This document shows, one piece after another, positions 23,179 to 30,703 of a DNA stretch of 32,135 nt; the first letter of the stretch is position 1; every line of letters begins with the position of its first letter. The DNA is taken from assembly GCA_947628205.1 (NCBI GenBank), contig CANQYX010000012.1, positions 1 to 32,135 of the forward strand. The letters are read 5' to 3'. A program made the position numbers and the translations under genes. This DNA is from an uncultured Clostridia bacterium. GTDB taxonomy: Bacteria > Bacillota > Clostridia > Christensenellales > UBA1242. A model generated the notes under the pieces. That model had not been told where the DNA came from. It ran no database searches and was given only the letters and a program-made list of their open reading frames with translations.

Positions 23179-24381
23179 ATGGAACTTCTTTCTCCGGCTG
23201 GGGATAAAAACAAATTAATTATGGCAATAGAGTATGGGACGGATGCAGTCTATTTGGCATCCACTCGTTTTGGCTTGCGCACTTTTGCCGGCAATTTCGA
23301 TTTGGACGAACTTAAATGGGCGGTGGACTACGCGCACGAACGCGGCGTTAAGGTTTATGTTACAGTCAACATTATTCCACACGAAAGCGATTTGGCCGAT
23401 TTGCCCGAATATATAAAATACCTTAAAAAAATAAAGGTTGATGCAGTAATTGTGGCGGATTTGGGAGTTGTGTCTATTGTAAAGCGCGTTGCACCAAAAC
23501 TGCCAATTCACGTTAGCACACAAGCAAATATAACTAACAGCGAAAGCGCAAAGGTGTTCATCTCGCTTGGTGCAAAACGCCTTATTTTGGCGCGCGAAAT
23601 GACGATTGAGGACATAAAAACCCTTCGCCAAAACATTCCGCCCGAAATTGAGTTGGAAGCGTTTTGCCACGGGGCAATGTGCATAAGTTATTCGGGCAGG
23701 TGTTTGCTTAGCAACTTTTTCACCGGTCGAGACGCCAACCGAGGTGCGTGCGTGCAAGCGTGCAGATGGAACTATGCAATTCGCGAAATCAACAAGCAGC
23801 AAGAATATCCAATTGAAGAGGACGAACACGGCACCTACATTTTGAACAGCAAAGATTTGTGCATGATAGACTATTTGGATAAACTTCGAGATGCGGGCGT
23901 CAGTTCAATTAAAATTGAGGGCCGCATGAAAACCGAATATTATGTTGCCAACATAACAAACGCGTATAGGCAGGCATTAAATTATTTGGATGCGCACAAA
24001 ACTTACAAATTGCCAGAAAAAATTAGGGCAGAAATCTATAAATCTAGCCATCGAGATTATTCTTGCGGCTTCTATTTTGGCGACCCTAAGCAGAATTTAG
24101 ATACAAGTTTGCCAACTTCAACTTACGAATTTGTTGCCGTGGTTTTGGAAAACACCAAAAATGGAAAAACTCTTGTTGAAATGCGCAATAGGTTTAATAA
24201 ATCGCCGCTAGAATTGTTGTCTAAAACAAAAAATAATGATATAATTACAATATCTAAAATTGAAGATTTGGATGGCAACGATTTGCCCGAATGCAAAATT
24301 CCAAAGCAGCAAGTTTACATTTACACCAACAAAAATTTAAAAAAATATGAAATTTTGCGCAGAAAAAGTGCAAAAAACTAA
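23179..24381 (+). CDS. trhP: U32 peptidase-like tRNA hydroxylation protein (TrhP)
   Basis: The 400-residue U32-family protein opens with MELLSPAGDKNKLIMAIEYG, a barrel start typical of the YrrO/YegQ/TrhP group. The conserved cysteines that hold an iron-sulfur cluster are present: Cys163 and Cys168 (CHGAMC), Cys175 (SGRC), Cys191 and Cys195 (GACVQAC). Proteins of this group are needed for prephenate-dependent hydroxylation of U34 in tRNA, despite the peptidase name. Bacillus uses two such proteins (TrhP1 and TrhP2), but only one is seen here. Its partner methyltransferase TrmR lies 500 bp upstream. An in-frame TTG at 23143 is the -35 box, not a start. No ribosome-binding site precedes the ATG. 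Confidence 0.88.
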   Translation: MELLSPAGDKNKLIMAIEYGTDAVYLASTRFGLRTFAGNFDLDELKWAVDYAHERGVKVYVTVNIIPHESDLADLPEYIKYLKKIKVDAVIVADLGVVSIVKRVAPKLPIHVSTQANITNSESAKVFISLGAKRLILAREMTIEDIKTLRQNIPPEIELEAFCHGAMCISYSGRCLLSNFFTGRDANRGACVQACRWNYAIREINKQQEYPIEEDEHGTYILNSKDLCMIDYLDKLRDAGVSSIKIEGRMKTEYYVANITNAYRQALNYLDAHKTYKLPEKIRAEIYKSSHRDYSCGFYFGDPKQNLDTSLPTSTYEFVAVVLENTKNGKTLVEMRNRFNKSPLELLSKTKNNDIITISKIEDLDGNDLPECKIPKQQVYIYTNKNLKKYEILRRKSAKN

Positions 24382-24456
24382 AAATTTTGCGCAAATTTTG
24401 CAAAATTTTAAAAATTTTTATAAAAAATTTAATATACATTTATACAAAAATCCAAA

Positions 24457-24492
24457 TGTCATTGCGAGGAGCAATAGCGACATGGCAATCTC
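24457..24492 (+). repeat. Dispersed repeat, ATTGC/GCAAT variant
   Basis: TGTCATTGCGAGG at the left and GGCAATCTC at the right, with ATTGC pairing to GCAAT. A short direct repeat TCAAGC-TCAAGC follows (about 24491-24502). Confidence 0.8.
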
Positions 24493-24530
24493 AAGCTCAA
24501 GCTCATCCTTAATTAAAAAGAGAAACAAAA

Positions 24531-25424
24531 ATGAAACAACCAACAAGCGTATTAATTATTTACAATCCAAACGCTATGAAAGGCAAAATTGACGAATATT
24601 TGCCAAAAATAAAACAGCGTTTGCTTTTGCGTTATCCGGTTGTTGATGCAATAACCAGCCCAACGCCAGATGGCACAGAGGAGTTGGCTTTAAAAAATGC
24701 GCCGAAATATGATATTGTTGTTTCATGTGGTGGGGATGGCACACTGCACCAAGTTGTTAATGGCGTTATGAAAAGTGGAGCAACACCAATGGTTGGCATT
24801 TTGCCGTTTGGCACTTGCAATGATGTTGCAAGGACTCTCAAAATTCCGCTTAAAAATATAGATAAAGCAATCGATTGCATTTTGCGCCTCAACACCACGG
24901 ACTACGACCTTATGTTCGACGGAAATGAATACATAACCTATTCGCTTGCTTGCGGATACATAACAGGCGTTAGCTACACCGCCTCTAACAAAATGAAAAG
25001 CAAATTGGGATGGTCGTCCTATGTGTTTTTGGCATCAAAATATATTTTTAAAATGAAATCGCTTCCACTAACAATCACGGCGGATGGCGAGCGCATTCAC
25101 GGAAAATTCTTTTTTGCGCTTCTTATGAACGGCGAATCCACCGGAGGTTTTCACATTAATAAGGGCGAGGATTTAGCCAATCATAAAGTTAAACTTGTGC
25201 TAATTAAAGAAACAAAAGGGCTGGGCAAATTGTTTACATTTTTGAATTTGTATTTGCATGGCATAAAGGCAATTTTGAAAAGCAAAAATGCCATTGTTAT
25301 GGATGTTAATGAAGTGGAAATTGAAAACCATTCAAACGCGCCATTCGCTTTGGACGGCGAAAAAACCGAGTTCTTAAAAAAGCACCTTCATGTTAACGAA
25401 ACAATTAAATTTATTAAAGGATAA
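24531..25424 (+). CDS. Diacylglycerol kinase-like lipid kinase (DagK/YegS family)
   Basis: The 297-residue cytoplasmic enzyme has the DAGK catalytic fold. The nucleotide site GGDGTLHQVVNGVM lies near residues 67-80 and PFGTCNDVARTL near 96-107. The C-terminal lobe has NGESTGGFH and the closing APFALDGE. Such enzymes phosphorylate diacylglycerol (DgkB) or related lipids in membrane lipid turnover. Whether this one is DgkB itself cannot be decided. The ribosome-binding site is weak (AAGAG), and a dispersed repeat lies 40 bp upstream. A terminator follows immediately. Confidence 0.88.
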   Translation: MKQPTSVLIIYNPNAMKGKIDEYLPKIKQRLLLRYPVVDAITSPTPDGTEELALKNAPKYDIVVSCGGDGTLHQVVNGVMKSGATPMVGILPFGTCNDVARTLKIPLKNIDKAIDCILRLNTTDYDLMFDGNEYITYSLACGYITGVSYTASNKMKSKLGWSSYVFLASKYIFKMKSLPLTITADGERIHGKFFFALLMNGESTGGFHINKGEDLANHKVKLVLIKETKGLGKLFTFLNLYLHGIKAILKSKNAIVMDVNEVEIENHSNAPFALDGEKTEFLKKHLHVNETIKFIKG

Positions 25425-25445
25425 GCACTAAACGTGCTTTTTTAT
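25423..25445 (+). terminator. Intrinsic terminator
   Basis: AAGCAC, loop TAAAC, GTGCTT then a T run. The stop codon of the kinase gene is at its left edge. Confidence 0.85.
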
Positions 25446-25482
25446 TTTTGTAATTCACATTTTGGAAGGCAAATTGTAACAA

Positions 25483-25509
25483 TGTTATTCTGAGTGCAAC
25501 GAAGAATCT
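25483..25509 (+). repeat. Dispersed repeat, degenerate copy
   Basis: TGTTATTCTGAGTG, then CAACGAAGAATCT. It keeps the ATTCT/AGAAT pair but differs at other positions. Between it and feoA nothing else is recognised except a second AATCTAG-type end near 25552. Confidence 0.7.
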
Positions 25510-25581
25510 ATTTGACACCCATAAGGCGTGCTAAATGGAGCGAAAGTGAATAATCTAGTTATATTCAAATTGGACAAATAA

Positions 25582-25587
25582 TAAACT
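25582..25587 (+). promoter_or_regulatory. Possible -10 box of feoAB, next to the feoA ATG
   Basis: TAAACT lies 5 nt before the feoA ATG, and no Shine-Dalgarno is present. The -35 at 17 nt (TTATAT) is poor, so this is tentative. No Fur or DtxR box was recognised. Confidence 0.35.
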
Positions 25588-25592
25588 AATTT

Positions 25593-25820
25593 ATGAGTTT
25601 AAATGAAGTTAAATTAAACACGCCATGTTTAATTAAACAAATAAATAATATAGACGAAAAAACAAAAATTCGCCTTATGGAGTTGGGCATTGTTGAAAAC
25701 ACAAAAATTTTGGTAAAAGCCAAAAGCGTTTTTAAAAAGACCTTGCTTGTTGTGTTTAACAATTCTTGCTTTACAATTAAAGATGATGTGGCAAGCGCGA
25801 TAGTGGTGAATTATGCATAA
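25593..25820 (+). CDS. feoA: FeoA ferrous iron transport accessory protein
   Basis: The 75-residue SH3-like protein has the family pattern: CLIKQIN at the start, IRLMELGIVENTKILVKAK in the middle and FTIKDDVASAIVVN at the end. FeoA works with FeoB in ferrous iron uptake, probably by contacting its cytoplasmic side. The gene overlaps feoB by 8 nt, giving a coupled feoAB operon. No ribosome-binding site precedes its ATG, and a TAAACT box lies 5 nt upstream. Confidence 0.9.
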   Translation: MSLNEVKLNTPCLIKQINNIDEKTKIRLMELGIVENTKILVKAKSVFKKTLLVVFNNSCFTIKDDVASAIVVNYA

Positions 25821-28143
25821 AGTTCTTTTAATTGGCAACCCAAATGTGGGTAAATCCACATTATTTAATAGTTTAACAAAATCGCACGAACACACGGGTA
25901 ATTTTCACGGAGTAACGGTTGAGGAAAAGCGCAAGCGTATAACCTTTGACGGCGAACAATATGAGTTTGTGGATTTGCCCGGGCTTTATTCGTTAAACAC
26001 TTTTTCTTTTGAAGAAGAGGTAAGCAAAAACATAATTTTAAAAGAGCAAAATTCAACCAAAATTTTGCTTGCCGATGCCAACTCGTTAAAACGAAATTTA
26101 TATTTATCCTTGCAAATGAGCGAGTTAAATTTAAACTACAAAATTTTAATAAATAATTACGATTATTTTTTGCACAATGGTGGCAAAATTAATGTTGAAA
26201 TTTTGCAACAAAAATTGGGTGTTAAAGTTGAAATTATAAACGCAAAAAAAATAAAGTTAAACAAAGAATTATTAAAAATATATGTTGACAACTCAACTAA
26301 AATTAGCACTAATCAAATTATATTAAATAATAATTTAGTTGACAACTCAACTAAAATTTTTGAAAACGGACAAGCTGAAAATCTGCAAAAAAATTTTAAA
26401 AATTTAAAAAACGAGTTAAAATTTGCAAAAAATTTGCAAAATTTAAGCGAAAATTCAAAATTTTTTAAAAATTTTTCTAAAAATAATATAAATTATGAAA
26501 CAAAACAAAATGAAAATTTTATAAATAAAAACAACAATTTAAAAAATAATTTTAATTTTTTTGGAAATGAGAATTCCAATAAAAACAATAATGCAAAAAA
26601 TTTTCCCTATTTAAATAAATTTATTGATATTGTTAAATTAAAATTTAATTTGGCAGACGAGCAAATTATTTTTGCATTTAATGGTGAATTTAAAAATTTA
26701 ACAGATGAACAAATTAAATTTATCCGTTCACTTTATCCACAAATTATTAAGGCGAGATATAAATTTTTAGATAACATTTTATCCGATTGCATGAGTGTTA
26801 AAAAAGATTTTGTTTATGGTTCGTCGCGCGCGGACAAGTTGTTATTAAACCCGCTTTTTATGTTTGCCGCGTTTTTGCTGTTTTTCTTTGCTAGCATTTA
26901 TGTAATATTTTTTGGGCTTGGGCCATTAATTAGCGATTTTTTAATTGCAGTTTTTAACGCAATAATTGCCAAGCCAATTATGAATTTGTTGTATTTAACA
27001 ACCAGCAATGTTTGGCTTATTGAATTTTTTTCGGGCGGGGTGTTCAACTCGTTTACAACTGTGCTTGCCTTTTTGCCGCAAGTGTGTTTGCTGTTTGTGT
27101 TTTTGTGTATTTTAGAGGATAGCGGAATAATTTCGCGCATGGCGTATGTGTTTGACGATTTCCTAAACAAATTTGGCTTAAATGGTAAAGCGGTTTACAT
27201 CATTTTGATGGGGCTAGGGTGCAACACAATGTCCACTTTAGCCTCGCGCAACACAAGCAACAAAAATTTAAAAATTAAAACCGCACTTGTAAACCCATAC
27301 ATCAGTTGCATGGCGCGCTTGCCCGTGTTTGTTATTGTTGCCAGCGCATTTTTTGGAAAGTTGACTTATTTCGTTATTGTTGGCCTATATCTGCTTGGCT
27401 TAATTGTTGCGCTTGTTATGGCATATATTTTAAACAAAACCATTTTGAAAAACACAGACAACAGTTTGTTGTTGGAATTTCCGCCAATTCGCAATTTGGA
27501 TATAAAGCACATTTATCAAGTTGGCAAAACAAATGCAATTGATTTTACAAAGCGCCTGTTTGGCGTGGTGCTAAGCGTGGGCGTTATTGTTTGGATACTT
27601 TCGCACACGACATTTAGTTTTGCCTACACCCAAATTATGACGGACAGCATATTGTTTTTCTTTGCCGACAAAATTGCCTTTTTGTTTGCACCAATCGGGC
27701 TAAACAGTGCGGGCATTGTGTGCGCACTCATAGTTGGCATTATGGCAAAAGAACTTATTGTTTCCACGCTTTCAATTAGCAATAATGTAAGTTCAACAAG
27801 TGTGCTAATTGCAAGTTTAACGCTCGCATCAAGCGTTGTAAATTTTAGCCGCGCCAGCGCAGTTTCGTTTTTAATTTTTAGTTTGCTTTACTGCCCATGC
27901 ATTTCCAATTTGGCAGTGCTAAAAAAAGAGGTTGGCACATATTATATGTGGTTTGCCATAATCAGCCAACTAACCACCGCATATTTGTTAAGTTTTGTTG
28001 CCTTCCAAGGCATGACGCACGGCATAATTTTCCCATTTGTAGCAATAGCAGTGGCAGTAATCATCTTAATTTCTGCCATTTACATAATAAAAAAAGTTAA
28101 GCATCCAAAATGCTTAACTTGCAAAAAATGCAAACGGGGTTGA
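25813..28143 (+). CDS. feoB: FeoB ferrous iron transporter with Asn-rich insertion
   Basis: The 776-residue Fe(II) transporter begins with a GTPase domain: G1 GNPNVGKST (8-16), the G2 region HTGNFHGVTVEEK, G3 DLPGLYSL (from 54) and the G4 position NNYD, a weak form of the usual NxxD. Residues about 135-265, in the helical spacer region before the membrane part, form a low-complexity insertion dominated by Asn, Lys and Phe. It contains a duplicated VDNSTKI (158 and 176). The membrane domain follows (about 340-765) with the gate motifs GLGCNTMSTLASR and MARLPVFVIVASAFF. The C-terminus is Cys-rich (CLTCKKC). It overlaps feoA. Its last codons include a minus-strand terminator. Confidence 0.93.
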   Translation: MHKVLLIGNPNVGKSTLFNSLTKSHEHTGNFHGVTVEEKRKRITFDGEQYEFVDLPGLYSLNTFSFEEEVSKNIILKEQNSTKILLADANSLKRNLYLSLQMSELNLNYKILINNYDYFLHNGGKINVEILQQKLGVKVEIINAKKIKLNKELLKIYVDNSTKISTNQIILNNNLVDNSTKIFENGQAENLQKNFKNLKNELKFAKNLQNLSENSKFFKNFSKNNINYETKQNENFINKNNNLKNNFNFFGNENSNKNNNAKNFPYLNKFIDIVKLKFNLADEQIIFAFNGEFKNLTDEQIKFIRSLYPQIIKARYKFLDNILSDCMSVKKDFVYGSSRADKLLLNPLFMFAAFLLFFFASIYVIFFGLGPLISDFLIAVFNAIIAKPIMNLLYLTTSNVWLIEFFSGGVFNSFTTVLAFLPQVCLLFVFLCILEDSGIISRMAYVFDDFLNKFGLNGKAVYIILMGLGCNTMSTLASRNTSNKNLKIKTALVNPYISCMARLPVFVIVASAFFGKLTYFVIVGLYLLGLIVALVMAYILNKTILKNTDNSLLLEFPPIRNLDIKHIYQVGKTNAIDFTKRLFGVVLSVGVIVWILSHTTFSFAYTQIMTDSILFFFADKIAFLFAPIGLNSAGIVCALIVGIMAKELIVSTLSISNNVSSTSVLIASLTLASSVVNFSRASAVSFLIFSLLYCPCISNLAVLKKEVGTYYMWFAIISQLTTAYLLSFVAFQGMTHGIIFPFVAIAVAVIILISAIYIIKKVKHPKCLTCKKCKRG
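26284..26355 (+). repeat. Duplicated palindrome inside feoB
   Basis: GTTGACAACTCAAC occurs at 26284-26297 and again 54 bases later at 26338-26351. The second copy extends to a perfect palindrome TTTAGTTGA-CAAC-TCAACTAAA (26334-26355). The same 14 bases are in the marR promoter at 14562-14575. Confidence 0.85.
28089..28120 (-). terminator. Minus-strand terminator inside the end of feoB
   Basis: AAGTTAAGCAT (28094-28104), 5-nt loop, ATGCTTAACTT (28110-28120) form a perfect 11-bp stem. Read on the minus strand it is followed by a run of T, and it lies 29 nt past the stop of the minus-strand gene 28149-28436. On the plus strand no T run follows, so feoB itself is not ended here. Confidence 0.8.
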
Positions 28144-28148
28144 GTGGG

Positions 28149-28436
28149 CTATGCACCCAAATTGTAAAAATTAGTTACTAATTTGCTAAGTTTATTTTTT
28201 AATCCTTTAACTTTGCTTAGCATTTCGCGCTTTTTGTTTCCGTCTAACAAATCTTTAAAACTTTGGCCGATATCGTTTAACTCGTCGGACATTTCCTCAA
28301 GGCTATACACATATTCATCCGCGCCGATATTGCCGTTGTCATAGTTGTCAATAACGTCGTCAGCACGTTTTTCAAGCGCGTAGAACCTATCCAACTCAGT
28401 GTTAATATCAAATTGACCTAATTCTTCTTCAAACAT
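28149..28436 (-). CDS. Small charged helical protein, unknown
   Basis: The 95-residue protein has an acidic N-terminal half (MFEEELGQFDINTELDRFYALEK, then DEYVYSLEEMSDELNDIGQS) and a basic C-terminal half (GNKKREMLSKVKGLKNKLSKL). It is probably all helix or coiled coil and cytoplasmic. No family is recognised. The ATG at 28436 has GGAGG 5 nt upstream; a longer frame back to 28484 would run through the promoter and is rejected. A consensus promoter precedes it, and its terminator lies within feoB. It is divergent from der. Confidence 0.7.
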   Translation of the reverse strand: MFEEELGQFDINTELDRFYALEKRADDVIDNYDNGNIGADEYVYSLEEMSDELNDIGQSFKDLLDGNKKREMLSKVKGLKNKLSKLVTNFYNLGA

Positions 28437-28452
28437 TTTTGCCTCCGCTAGT

Positions 28453-28481
28453 AATATAGCACACAAAAGGGCGGATGTCAA
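28453..28481 (-). promoter_or_regulatory. Promoter of the small helical protein gene
   Basis: On the minus strand TTGACA (28476-28481) and TATATT (28453-28458) with a 17-nt spacer and TGC before the -10. The leader is about 10 nt and is mostly the ribosome-binding site. Confidence 0.8.
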
Positions 28482-28519
28482 CATTCATTTAAGAATTTAT
28501 CAAATAATCACTAATTTTA

Positions 28520-28548
28520 TTGAAAATAAAACAAATTTGTGTTAAAAT
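28520..28548 (+). promoter_or_regulatory. der promoter, next to its ATG
   Basis: TTGAAA (28520-28525), 17-nt spacer, TAAAAT (28543-28548). Six nt separate the -10 from the ATG at 28555, with no Shine-Dalgarno. Confidence 0.8.
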
Positions 28549-28554
28549 AGATTT

Positions 28555-29874
28555 ATGAGTAGAGTTCCATTAGTGGCAATTGTGGGAAAGCCGAATGTGG
28601 GCAAATCCACCTTTTTTAACAAAATTGCCGGCAGCAAAATTAGCATTGTGGAGGATATCCCCGGGGTAACGCGGGATAGAATTTTTGCCAACGCCGAGTG
28701 GTGCGGCTTCAACTTCCAAATTGTGGACACTGGCGGGCTTGATTTTAACAAAGCGGACGAAATTAACAATCGCATAATAGAGCAGGCAAATTTGGCAATC
28801 GACCTTGCCGATGTTATTGTGCTTTTTGTGGACGGGAAAACTGGCCTAACGCATGACGACCTTGAAGTTGCAAATCATTTACGTAAAGCCAAAGCGCCAA
28901 AAATTGTTGCGGTAAATAAGTTGGATAATTATGAGCTGGAAAAAACCTATGAGTTTTACGAGTTAGGTTTGGGCGACCCAATTGCCATTTCAGCCGAGCA
29001 GGGCAAGGGCATTGGAGATTTGCTTGATGAAATTGTTAAACACCTTAAAAAAGTTGACCATTCGGCAGACGAAAATGTGGTTAAAATTGCGCTTGTTGGC
29101 AAGCCAAATGCGGGCAAATCTAGCATAACAAATCGTCTGTTAGGTGAGGAGCGCATGGTGGTGAGTTCGGTTGCCGGCACAACGCGCGATGCAATTGACA
29201 GCCCGTTTAGGTGGAACAATAAGGATTATAGTTTGATAGACACGGCCGGCCTTAGGCGCAAATCCAAAATAGAGCCGGACAGCATAGAGCGATACAGCGT
29301 CATCCGCAGCCTTAACGCAATTGAGCGTTGTGATGTGGCGGTTTTGGTTATTGATGCAAGCGAGGGCATAACCGAGCAAGACGTTAAAATTGCCGGCCTT
29401 ATTCACGAGCAATTTAAGCCAAGCGTGATTGTTGTGAATAAGTGGGATTTAATTGCTGAAAGCGAGGCACAGCGCAAGGCATTTGAAAAGCAGTTTGAGC
29501 AAGATTTAGCGTTTATGCGCTATTATGTAACGTTATATGTTAGCGCGGAAAGCGGCAAAAATCTTGCCAAAATTATGCAAGCGGTGGATGAGGTTTATGC
29601 AAACGCCAAGCGTGAAATTTCAATGTCGCTATTCAACAATGTGCTAACCAACGCAATTAGCGCAAGCGAGCCACCCGCAAAAAATGGCAAAAAAATAAAA
29701 ATCATTTTTGGCAAGCAGGTGGCAACCTGTCCGCCAACCTTCAATATATATTGCAATCATGCCGAACTTATTGAAAACTCTTATGCGCGCTACATTGAAA
29801 ACAACCTTCGCCGCGCGTTCGATTTTAAAGGCACACCAATAAAGGTACAATTCAAAAATAAGGGTGAGGACTAA
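28555..29874 (+). CDS. der: Ribosome biogenesis GTPase Der (EngA)
   Basis: The 439-residue essential GTPase with two G domains in tandem helps assemble the 50S subunit. The first domain has GKPNVGKST (about 11-19), DTGGLD and NKLDN. The second has GKPNAGKSS (about 182-190), DTAGLRRKS and NKWD. The C-terminal KH-like domain begins near 350 and contains CPPTFNIYCNHAELIENSYARYIENNLR (shown here only as a family pattern). Length and motifs are normal. The ATG lies 6 nt after the -10 box and has no ribosome-binding site, so translation from a leaderless mRNA is likely. That is unusual for a housekeeping gene in this group. Confidence 0.96.
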   Translation: MSRVPLVAIVGKPNVGKSTFFNKIAGSKISIVEDIPGVTRDRIFANAEWCGFNFQIVDTGGLDFNKADEINNRIIEQANLAIDLADVIVLFVDGKTGLTHDDLEVANHLRKAKAPKIVAVNKLDNYELEKTYEFYELGLGDPIAISAEQGKGIGDLLDEIVKHLKKVDHSADENVVKIALVGKPNAGKSSITNRLLGEERMVVSSVAGTTRDAIDSPFRWNNKDYSLIDTAGLRRKSKIEPDSIERYSVIRSLNAIERCDVAVLVIDASEGITEQDVKIAGLIHEQFKPSVIVVNKWDLIAESEAQRKAFEKQFEQDLAFMRYYVTLYVSAESGKNLAKIMQAVDEVYANAKREISMSLFNNVLTNAISASEPPAKNGKKIKIIFGKQVATCPPTFNIYCNHAELIENSYARYIENNLRRAFDFKGTPIKVQFKNKGED

Positions 29875-29882
29875 CATTTTGC

Positions 29883-29911
29883 TTGCTTTAAAAACATAAA
29901 AGCAGTAAAAT
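29883..29911 (+). promoter_or_regulatory. Promoter of the YhhN gene, next to its ATG
   Basis: TTGCTT (29883-29888), 17-nt spacer, TAAAAT (29906-29911). The ATG at 29918 follows after 6 nt, without a Shine-Dalgarno. Confidence 0.65.
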
Positions 29912-29917
29912 TAAAAT

Positions 29918-30598
29918 ATGACAAAGAAAAATTTAGCATATATTTTAAATGCTGCCTTCCTAATTTTAATTATGGTTGGCGATGCATTTTACATCGCGTT
30001 TGATAAAACATGGGTTAAAGGTTTAACAAGCGCGCTTTTTGTTGCGTTGGGCGCAATAAATTTGTTTTTTGTGTTTAACAAAACGGGCAAGAAAAAGTTT
30101 GCAATAATTTTGCTAATCGGTCTGTTTTTCGCCATGTTGGGCGACATTTTGCTTGAATTTGTGTTTATTGCCGGTGCAGGATTTTTTGCCTTGGGGCATG
30201 TGTTTTTCTTTGCATCCTATTGCTTTTTAATTGAGCTAAATTGGAAGGATTTTATTTATGGGCTAATAATTTTTATCCCGTCCGTGCTGCTTATAACGCT
30301 TGCGCCAATTTTTAATTTTGATGGCATTTTAATGGAAATTGTGTGCGTAGTTTACGCGCTTATAATTTCGCTTATGGTGGGCAAGGCAGTTTCAAATTTC
30401 GTTCAGCAAAAATCGGTGTTGAATTTAATAATTTTAATTGGCAGCGCACTTTTCTTTTTCAGCGATTTAATGCTGCTTCTTAACAAATTTTATTCATACT
30501 CAATTGTAACAAGTTTGCTTTGCCTTCTAACATACTATCCGGCCGAATTTTTGCTTGCAAACTCGATATTGCACGCGCAACAAAAGGATAAGGAATAG
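29918..30598 (+). CDS. YhhN-family (TMEM86-like) membrane protein
   Basis: The 226-residue protein has about eight membrane segments. The YhhN signature is visible as FAMLGDILLEF, GAGFFALGHVFFFASY, and late in the chain GSALFFFSDLMLL and YYPAEFLLANS. The conserved Asp and His residues of these motifs are intact. The animal relatives (TMEM86) are lysoplasmalogenases that release fatty aldehydes; bacterial members have been linked to the same reaction, but this one is untested. It is a single-gene unit with an apparently leaderless message and sits between der and the infC leader. Confidence 0.82.
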   Translation: MTKKNLAYILNAAFLILIMVGDAFYIAFDKTWVKGLTSALFVALGAINLFFVFNKTGKKKFAIILLIGLFFAMLGDILLEFVFIAGAGFFALGHVFFFASYCFLIELNWKDFIYGLIIFIPSVLLITLAPIFNFDGILMEIVCVVYALIISLMVGKAVSNFVQQKSVLNLIILIGSALFFFSDLMLLLNKFYSYSIVTSLLCLLTYYPAEFLLANSILHAQQKDKE

Positions 30599-30668
30599 TA
30601 AATATATATTATACATAAGTAAATCATTAGTAAATATAAATAAATTTTTATAAAAAATAAAAAAACAC

Positions 30669-30697
30669 TTGACAAATAAAAATTTGTGTGCTAGAAT
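30669..30697 (+). promoter_or_regulatory. infC operon promoter
   Basis: TTGACA (30669-30674), 17-nt spacer, TAGAAT (30692-30697) with TGC in front. Confidence 0.85.
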
Positions 30698-30703
30698 ACA
30701 AAC

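Noticed and set aside
23215-23829. 204-codon open frame on the minus strand
   Set aside because: It is entirely inside trhP, has no ribosome-binding site, and its composition mirrors the real gene.
26284-26355. Repeats in feoB as a CRISPR array
   Set aside because: There are only two copies, in a coding frame, with no further spacers and no cas genes.
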